A DNA stretch of 9,531 nucleotides, taken from the NCBI GenBank assembly GCA_031287815.1, contig JAITSM010000133.1, forward strand, positions 1-9,531. The letters run 5' to 3'. This DNA comes from Prevotellaceae bacterium (GTDB lineage Bacteria > Bacteroidota > Bacteroidia > Bacteroidales > UBA932). Under the pieces are notes generated by a model that worked only from the letters and a program-made list of their open reading frames with translations, was not told the DNA's origin and did not search any database. This document shows, piece after piece, positions 5,714-9,531 of this stretch (its first letter is position 1; every line of letters begins with the position of its first letter). The translations under genes and the position numbers were made by a program.

Positions 5714-6622
5714 TCAGGTGGACGGTGCTATTTCCCGGATTTTTTCCTCCGGCAGGTTGGTCAACGCTTGGATTTGCGCCACCGAAAAGCCGTTGCGCAG
5801 GGCGTTAAGCGCCACCTTTCTGGTCGCTTCCTCTTCGCCTTTTTGCATGCCAATGGCTTCGCCTTCGGCCCTGCCTTCGGCCCTGCCTTTTTCGATACCG
5901 ATAGCCTCGCCTTCGTCTAAGGCGTCAAGGTAGAAGGTTCGCTGGGTGCGAACGGAATCCCAGTAGCGGTCGTAGGCATCGAGTTCCTCTTTGGTGTAGG
6001 AGCTGCTCTCCAAATATTGAACCGCCTCTTTGATGACCTCCTCTTCCAGCAATGCCGGAGGTACTTTGTCCACTTCGTTCAGTTCCGTTAGAAACCGCAG
6101 CCAGAGGTCATACAGTTTCTTCTCCGCCCTGTTGCCCGGACGGAACTTGAGCAATTCGATGAATACAAATTCCAGCCCTTCTATACGCTTCTCCGTGTTC
6201 GCAACATTGACAATCCGGTAGTGGTGATAATACACCGACGGGTCGCTGTCGAAGTTTTTATTGACAAGATTGAGCGCATACACCGGTTGCAGGAGCCGGT
6301 ATTCTTTGTTTCTGTCCAATTGCTTTACGTAGGCTTTGGACGCGTTGAACAGCACGCGGCTCTGGAAGCCCGGCGTCCAGTGCATTTGCATTTCCACAAT
6401 AAACTGCCGGCCGAAGTTGTCCTCGCAGTGCACATCTACGATAGAATCTTTCAGCGCAGGAATGTCCGGCGTCAGTTCCGGCGACTGGTACTTCAACTCT
6501 ACGATTTGCTGTTCCGGTTGCAGGGGGAGCATGCTATTGAGCAAGCTCATGCACAGGTGTTCGTGTTCGCCGAAAATGCGTTTAAATATCAGGTCGTTTT
6601 TGGGGTCAAGATAACGTGCCAT
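5714..6622 (-). CDS. Rpn-family PD-(D/E)XK nuclease (PDDEXK_2)
   Basis: This 302-residue protein matches the Rpn/PDDEXK_2 family, whose E. coli members are DNA endonucleases that promote RecA-independent recombination and can act as anti-phage toxins. The N-terminus MARYLDPKNDLIFKRIFGE is the family's standard opening. The nuclease core reads D63-VHCED...FIVE77-M-Q79, the D...ExQ catalytic arrangement, followed by HWTPGFQSRVLFNASKAY (81-98). Residues 238-262 are a Gly/Glu-rich repeat (GxExxG words such as GRAEGRAEG), then a short helical tail with NLPEEKIREI (289-298). At DNA level part of this tract is a 12-bp unit repeated twice (5862-5885), a likely slippage site. The FAH-fold gene follows after 5 bp. 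The start ATG lies 26 bp downstream of a TACCTTTG -7 element on the same strand. The family name is secure; its cellular role here is not known. Confidence 0.92.
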   Translation of the reverse strand: MARYLDPKNDLIFKRIFGEHEHLCMSLLNSMLPLQPEQQIVELKYQSPELTPDIPALKDSIVDVHCEDNFGRQFIVEMQMHWTPGFQSRVLFNASKAYVKQLDRNKEYRLLQPVYALNLVNKNFDSDPSVYYHHYRIVNVANTEKRIEGLEFVFIELLKFRPGNRAEKKLYDLWLRFLTELNEVDKVPPALLEEEVIKEAVQYLESSSYTKEELDAYDRYWDSVRTQRTFYLDALDEGEAIGIEKGRAEGRAEGEAIGMQKGEEEATRKVALNALRNGFSVAQIQALTNLPEEKIREIAPST

Positions 6623-6647
6623 AACTATGGGGTTAAACTATTCGTCG

Positions 6648-6655
6648 CAAAGGTA
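6648..6655 (-). promoter_or_regulatory. -7 element for the rpn/FAH-like unit
   Basis: On the minus strand this reads TACCTTTG, a perfect TAnnTTTG. It lies 25 bases upstream of the rpn-like ATG, so the leader would be short. No TTTG is found at the expected -33 distance, so the match is partial. Confidence 0.5.
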
Positions 6656-6703
6656 ATAAAAAATTACGGATGTAACGGGCGCCTTTCACCTGGCGATGCA
6701 ACT

Positions 6704-6730
6704 AATCCATAATCCATAATTCATAATTTA
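6704..6730. repeat. Short heptamer repeat, aatccat family
   Basis: Three phased 7-nt units, aatccat, aatccat, aattcat, are followed by aattta. They lie between the divergent rpn-like and cardiolipin synthase genes, so here the repeat is at 5' rather than 3' ends. Confidence 0.75.
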
Positions 6731-6752
6731 AGCGCATATATTTTTATTTTCG

Positions 6753-6760
6753 TATTTTTG
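6753..6760 (+). promoter_or_regulatory. -7 element for the cardiolipin synthase
   Basis: TATTTTTG matches TAnnTTTG in a very AT-rich region. No clean TTTG lies 19-20 bp upstream; the nearest word is TTTA at 6727-6730. Transcription would begin near 6767, which leaves only about 10 nt before the GTG at 6777 and about 34 or 64 nt before the ATGs at 6801 and 6831. Confidence 0.4.
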
Positions 6761-6830
6761 TATACATAATACACGGGTGCTACGATGCGACAGGCATTGC
6801 ATGCCGTATCATCCGGATTTTTTGCGACAG

Positions 6831-8300
6831 ATGACCGCTACCCTGTATAACTTTTTCTACATCTATTGGTACGAAACCCTTTCGGCGCTGTACTACCTCG
6901 CTGCATTGTGGGTAATATTTTTTATGATAGGCAAAAAATTAGACCCCATCAAAACCCTTTCATGGAGTATCGTACTCATTGCCCTTCCTTTTGTAGGGCT
7001 GATATTCTATATTTTTTTGGGGCAAAATTACCGGAAGGAAAAAATATTCAGTCTGAAAGAAGTTCGCGATTTGCGGGTCATCGACCAGTTGAGCCGGCAG
7101 CAAATTGCCATGTTCCACAAGGCCGGGCAATATCCGCCGTCGATGGAACGCTGCAAAAATATCATCACGTTGCTGCTCAATAACAGCAAGGCCATTTTTA
7201 CTGAATACAACCAGGTGGAAATATACAGCGACGGCGAAACCACGCTTGCCGCCATGAAAGCCGCCATGGAAGAGGCCAACGATTTTATTCACCTTGAATC
7301 CTACATCATAGAAAATGACAGAATAGGAAATGAAGTAAAAGACCTGTTGATACGGAAAGCGCGCGAAGGCGTGGAAATACGCGTGATTTACGACGACGTC
7401 GGCAGCTGGAATTTGTCCAAAAAATATGTACGGTCGCTTCAGCAGGAAGGCGTGGAGATAGTCCCTTTCGCCAAAGTGCACCTCCTGCGCAGAAGCAGCA
7501 TGAAAGTGAATTACCGCAACCACCGGAAAATCCTGGTGGTCGACGGGTTTGTCGGCTTTATGGGGGGCATCAACGTGGCCGACCGTTATGTTACCGGCGG
7601 CAAATTCGGCGCATGGCGCGATACCCACCTGCGCATTGAAGGCGACGCGGTGCCTTTCCTGCAAGCGATTTTTTTAATGGACTGGTATTTTGTAACGAAA
7701 AAACTCTTGGGGCAGCGCAAACGCTATTACCCCGTCGGAAAAAAACAGGCGCCCTGCCCGATGCAAATCGCTTCCTCCGGCCCCGACAGCGACTGGGCCA
7801 GCGTGATGCAGGCGTACTTCGCGGCGATTGTACAGGCAAAAGACCATATCTACATTACCACGCCTTACTTCACGCCGAACGAAAGTATCCTCACCGCCAT
7901 CAAAACGGCGTCGCTGAGCGGCGTGGATGTGCGCCTGATTATTCCGGCGCGTTCCGATTCCAGGCTGGTTTATTCCGGCACGCGCTCTTACTTTTCGGAA
8001 TTGCTCGAAGCCGGCATAAAAATATACCTCTACCAAAAAGGATTCAATCATTCCAAAGTGATGATGGTGGACGGATACTTTGCCGCCGTAGGCTCCGCGA
8101 ATATGGACATACGCAGCTTCGAACACAATTTCGAGCTGATCTCGTTAATTTACGATGAAAATATTACCCGGAAACTCGAAGACCAGTTCCACGAAGACAT
8201 AAGTTACAGCCGCCTGGTACGCTTGCGCTGGTGGAACAAGCGCAGCGGCTGGTCGAAAATGAAAGAAGCCTTCGCCCGCCTCTGCAGCCCGCTGTTGTAG
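6831..8300 (+). CDS. cls: Cardiolipin synthase (PLD superfamily)
   Basis: Predicted 489-residue membrane enzyme that condenses two phosphatidylglycerol molecules to cardiolipin and glycerol. Two N-terminal membrane segments (about 18-34 and 43-64, the second ending LPFVGLIFYIFLG) precede two phospholipase D catalytic motifs. Motif one is NHRKILVVDGFVGFMGG with His231, Lys233, Asp238. Motif two is FNHSKVMMVDGYFAAVGSAN with His407, Lys409, Asp414. YNQVEIYSDGETTLAAM (127-143) and HLESYIIENDRIG (154-166) are also typical of bacterial Cls. The frame extends upstream to an ATG at 6801 and a GTG at 6777. The ATG at 6831 is chosen because it gives the usual family length and puts the first membrane helix near the N-terminus, but 6801 remains possible. 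The exonuclease gene follows after 70 bp without a promoter, so they may share a transcript. Confidence 0.94.
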   Translation: MTATLYNFFYIYWYETLSALYYLAALWVIFFMIGKKLDPIKTLSWSIVLIALPFVGLIFYIFLGQNYRKEKIFSLKEVRDLRVIDQLSRQQIAMFHKAGQYPPSMERCKNIITLLLNNSKAIFTEYNQVEIYSDGETTLAAMKAAMEEANDFIHLESYIIENDRIGNEVKDLLIRKAREGVEIRVIYDDVGSWNLSKKYVRSLQQEGVEIVPFAKVHLLRRSSMKVNYRNHRKILVVDGFVGFMGGINVADRYVTGGKFGAWRDTHLRIEGDAVPFLQAIFLMDWYFVTKKLLGQRKRYYPVGKKQAPCPMQIASSGPDSDWASVMQAYFAAIVQAKDHIYITTPYFTPNESILTAIKTASLSGVDVRLIIPARSDSRLVYSGTRSYFSELLEAGIKIYLYQKGFNHSKVMMVDGYFAAVGSANMDIRSFEHNFELISLIYDENITRKLEDQFHEDISYSRLVRLRWWNKRSGWSKMKEAFARLCSPLL

Positions 8301-8301
8301 C

Positions 8302-8368
8302 GTTTAAAGTTTAAGGTTCGTTGAAGCCTGACTACATTAACTACTATTAACTACACTAACTACACCAA
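8302..8368 (+). repeat. Repeat-rich spacer after cls
   Basis: Starting one base after the cls TAG, gtttaaa, gtttaag and gttcgtt form three 7-nt units (8302-8322). From about 8331 the sequence changes to actacatta/actactatta/actacacta words with 9-10-nt spacing that run to the start of the exonuclease gene. No promoter motif or Shine-Dalgarno is seen. Confidence 0.7.
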
Positions 8369-8370
8369 AT

Positions 8371-9081
8371 ATGCTTCATTTAGAAATTGAAAACGTACTT
8401 TTCCTGGATGTGGAGACGGTTCCGCAGGCGGCGTCGTACAACGATTTGCCGGAACGCATGAAAAATTTGTGGGAAAAGAAATCGGCCTATTTGCGCACCG
8501 AAGGGCAGACGGCGGAAAGCATGTACGGCCGCGCCGGCATTTGGGCGGAATTCGGGAAAATTATCTGCATCTCGGCAGGGTTCGTGCGGACGCATGAAGG
8601 GAAGAAAGTCTTCCGCGTGAAATCATTTTACGGCGATGACGAAAAACAGCTGCTGATGCAGTTTTGCGGCATGCTGGACGCCTTTTTTGCGCGGAAGAAA
8701 AGCGCGCAACTCTGCGCCCACAACGGCAAGGAATTTGACTTCCCCTACATTGCCCGCCGCCTGCTCATCAACGGGCTGGCGTTGCCCCGCGTCTTGAATG
8801 TCGCCGGCTGCAAGCCCTGGGAAGTGCCTTTCCTGGACACTATGGAGCTGTGGAAATTCGGCGACTACAAACATTTTTGCTCGCTGGATTTGCTGACAAC
8901 CGTCCTTGACATCCCCACGCCCAAAGACGATATTGACGGCAGCCGGGTGGCGGCGGTATATTACGAAGAAAAAAATATGGAGCGTATTGTGCGTTACTGC
9001 GAGAAAGACACTATGGCGGCGGCGCAGCTCTTATTGCGCTACTGCAGCCAGCCCCTCCTCCCGGAAATGGAAAAAGCGTGA
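8371..9081 (+). CDS. Predicted 3'-5' exonuclease, PolB-exonuclease type (DEDDy)
   Basis: This 236-residue protein resembles the stand-alone 3'-5' exonuclease domain related to the proofreading domain of family B DNA polymerases (Pfam DNA_pol_B_exo2). The DEDDy residues are all visible: Exo I in FLDVETVP with Asp13 and Glu15, Exo II in LCAHNGKEFDFPYIARRL with Asp123, and Exo III in RYCEKDTMAA with Tyr209 and Asp213. It would remove nucleotides from DNA 3' ends with two metal ions. No polymerase domain is attached; length fits the stand-alone family. The ATG at 8371 is preceded by an A/T/C-rich spacer without Shine-Dalgarno. It lies 70 bp downstream of cls in the same direction, a neighbourhood with no obvious functional link. 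Its TGA stop is embedded in a gtgaaaggg repeat-like sequence. Confidence 0.92.
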   Translation: MLHLEIENVLFLDVETVPQAASYNDLPERMKNLWEKKSAYLRTEGQTAESMYGRAGIWAEFGKIICISAGFVRTHEGKKVFRVKSFYGDDEKQLLMQFCGMLDAFFARKKSAQLCAHNGKEFDFPYIARRLLINGLALPRVLNVAGCKPWEVPFLDTMELWKFGDYKHFCSLDLLTTVLDIPTPKDDIDGSRVAAVYYEEKNMERIVRYCEKDTMAAAQLLLRYCSQPLLPEMEKA

Positions 9082-9125
9082 AAGGGAAAGGGTGAGCGGT
9101 GACGGGTTAAGAGTGAAGGGAGAGC
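9082..9125 (+). repeat. Degenerate gtgaaggg repeat after the exonuclease gene
   Basis: The words gtgaaaggg, agggtgagcgg, gtgacggg and gagtgaaggg recur irregularly from the exonuclease stop codon onward. They belong to the same ggGTGAa family as 1984-2018 and 9241-9261 but the 7-nt phase is not kept. Confidence 0.55.
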
Positions 9126-9138
9126 GGTCAACGGCGCG

Positions 9139-9184
9139 CGGCGTGAAACGCCGGGTTTTCATAACCGCAGGTCTTGACCTGCGG
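9139..9184. other. Two tight palindromic hairpins
   Basis: CGGCGT-GAA-ACGCCG (9139-9153) forms a 6-bp stem with a GAA loop. CCGCAGGTC-TT-GACCTGCGG (9165-9184) is a 9-bp inverted repeat with two bases between the arms. Together with the terminator at 9207 they form three closely spaced hairpins of different sequence. They may be parts of an interspersed palindromic element. Confidence 0.6.
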
Positions 9185-9206
9185 AAGAAGAACACAAGCA
9201 AAACGA

Positions 9207-9230
9207 CAGCCTGAAAGGCTGGACTTTTTT
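9207..9230 (+). terminator. Intrinsic terminator after the exonuclease gene
   Basis: CAGCCT-GAA-AGGCTG (9207-9221) forms a 6-bp stem with a GAA loop and is followed by ga and then cTTTTTT (9224-9230). This is the best rho-independent terminator in the window and would end the cls/exonuclease transcript, 126 bp after the stop codon. Confidence 0.65.
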
Positions 9231-9239
9231 AATGGAGAA

Positions 9240-9303
9240 TGAAGGGTGAAGAGTGAAGGGGGTGAGGTTTCCGGCGACAGCGCCCTTCACCCTTCACCCT
9301 TCA
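9240..9303. repeat. Inverted heptamer repeat (gaagggt / cccttca)
   Basis: The left arm is gaagggt, gaagagt, gaagggg (9241-9261). The right arm is cccttca three times (9283-9303). Bases 9240-9260 and 9283-9303 are complementary over 21 bp with one mismatch, around a 22-nt loop. This repeats the two-arm layout seen at 1984-2085 and 5018-5123. Confidence 0.88.
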
Positions 9304-9368
9304 CCATTATTTCCACCCCCTTCCTTTTTCCGCCAAAAAGAACAGAATTTTTAAAATTTTTATTTATT

Positions 9369-9402
9369 TTTGCCTGAATATCAAATATTATTTGTAATTT
9401 TG
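9369..9402 (+). promoter_or_regulatory. Strong Bacteroidota-type promoter for a gene beyond the right edge
   Basis: TAATTTTG at 9395-9402 is a perfect TAnnTTTG -7 element. TTTG at 9369-9372 lies 22 bp upstream, slightly more than the usual -33 spacing. The region 9340-9400 is very AT-rich. Transcription would start near 9409, just before the hairpin at 9414. Confidence 0.65.
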
Positions 9403-9413
9403 CACCCGATCCC

Positions 9414-9531
9414 CGTTTTGACTTACTCAGTCAAAACGCTCTCCTTCGTTTCTCATTTCCAGTAACATATTTTTTGCGTTTTTTACGTAGGACTTACGTA
9501 TTTATTAGCCTCCAGGAGGGGGAAAAACTAT
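9414..9531 (+). promoter_or_regulatory. Structured 5' leader with Shine-Dalgarno, gene start at the window edge
   Basis: The leader starts with a perfect 10-bp stem, CGTTTTGACT (9414-9423) with AGTCAAAACG (9429-9438), loop TACTC. A second inverted repeat TACGTA-ggact-TACGTA spans 9484-9500. Then CCTCC (9509-9513) is followed by AGGAGGGGG (9514-9522). AGGAGG is a strong Shine-Dalgarno sequence, rare in this phylum, and the window ends in AT at 9530-9531, which could be the first two bases of an ATG 10 nt after it. CCTCC can pair with GGGGG (9518-9522, one G-U) and could mask part of the ribosome site. No known riboswitch class was recognised. No gene of any length fits between 9304 and 9529. 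Confidence 0.5.

Noticed and set aside
6960..7664. 234-codon open frame on the minus strand inside cls
   Set aside because: Shadow of the cardiolipin synthase, which carries both PLD motifs on the plus strand.
9240..9303. Insertion-sequence terminal inverted repeats
   Set aside because: The arms are period-7 simple repeats only 22 nt apart, with no transposase and no target duplication.

Overview
The window reads as chromosomal DNA of a Bacteroidota bacterium, probably order Bacteroidales. Three intergenic sites resemble the Bacteroidota promoter (-7 TAnnTTTG, in two cases with a TTTG near -33). The genes lack Shine-Dalgarno sequences except at the extreme right edge, and the protein set (TldD/PmbA pair, ACSF2-like acyl-CoA ligase, Rpn-type PD-(D/E)XK protein, cardiolipin synthase, PolB-type 3'-5' exonuclease) fits that phylum. 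The species cannot be named from the sequence.

Layout, left to right. Plus strand: the C-terminal third of tldD (1-558), a complete pmbA/tldE (667-1986) and a small zinc-finger methyltransferase (2094-2864). These may form one transcription unit, because no promoter is visible between them. A 524-base gene-free stretch follows (2865-3388). It holds heptameric repeats, two copies of a 12-bp palindrome, a 21-bp tandem array with seven copies of CGCCGGCGCG, a chain of overlapping hairpins and a candidate promoter. Bases 3210-3332 inside it show nothing further. Next comes an acyl-CoA ligase (3389-5029), convergent with a two-gene minus-strand unit: an Rpn-family protein (6622-5714), then a FAH-fold protein that appears to have lost its catalytic residues (5708-5127). 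A 29-bp perfect inverted repeat lies between the convergent units. A divergent promoter region (6623-6830) separates rpn from a plus-strand cardiolipin synthase (to 8300) and a DEDDy exonuclease (8371-9081). The last 450 bases (9082-9531) contain no complete gene. They hold hairpins, a terminator, another inverted heptamer repeat, a strong promoter and a structured leader that runs to a Shine-Dalgarno sequence for a gene starting at or beyond the right edge.

The genes are mostly housekeeping: peptide maturation and proteolysis, lipid activation, cardiolipin synthesis and nucleic-acid processing. No defence island, phage, insertion sequence, CRISPR, tRNA or rRNA was found. The most unusual feature is non-coding. 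Short repeats with a strict 7-nt period, in several sequence families, begin at or include the stop codon of nearly every transcription unit, sometimes as two complementary arms. With the 21-bp array and the recurring GCTGGCGCCAGC palindrome, this suggests a slippage-prone repeat system that shapes 3' ends and intergenic regions in this genome. The second point of interest is the tight pairing of an Rpn nuclease with a FAH-fold pseudoenzyme.
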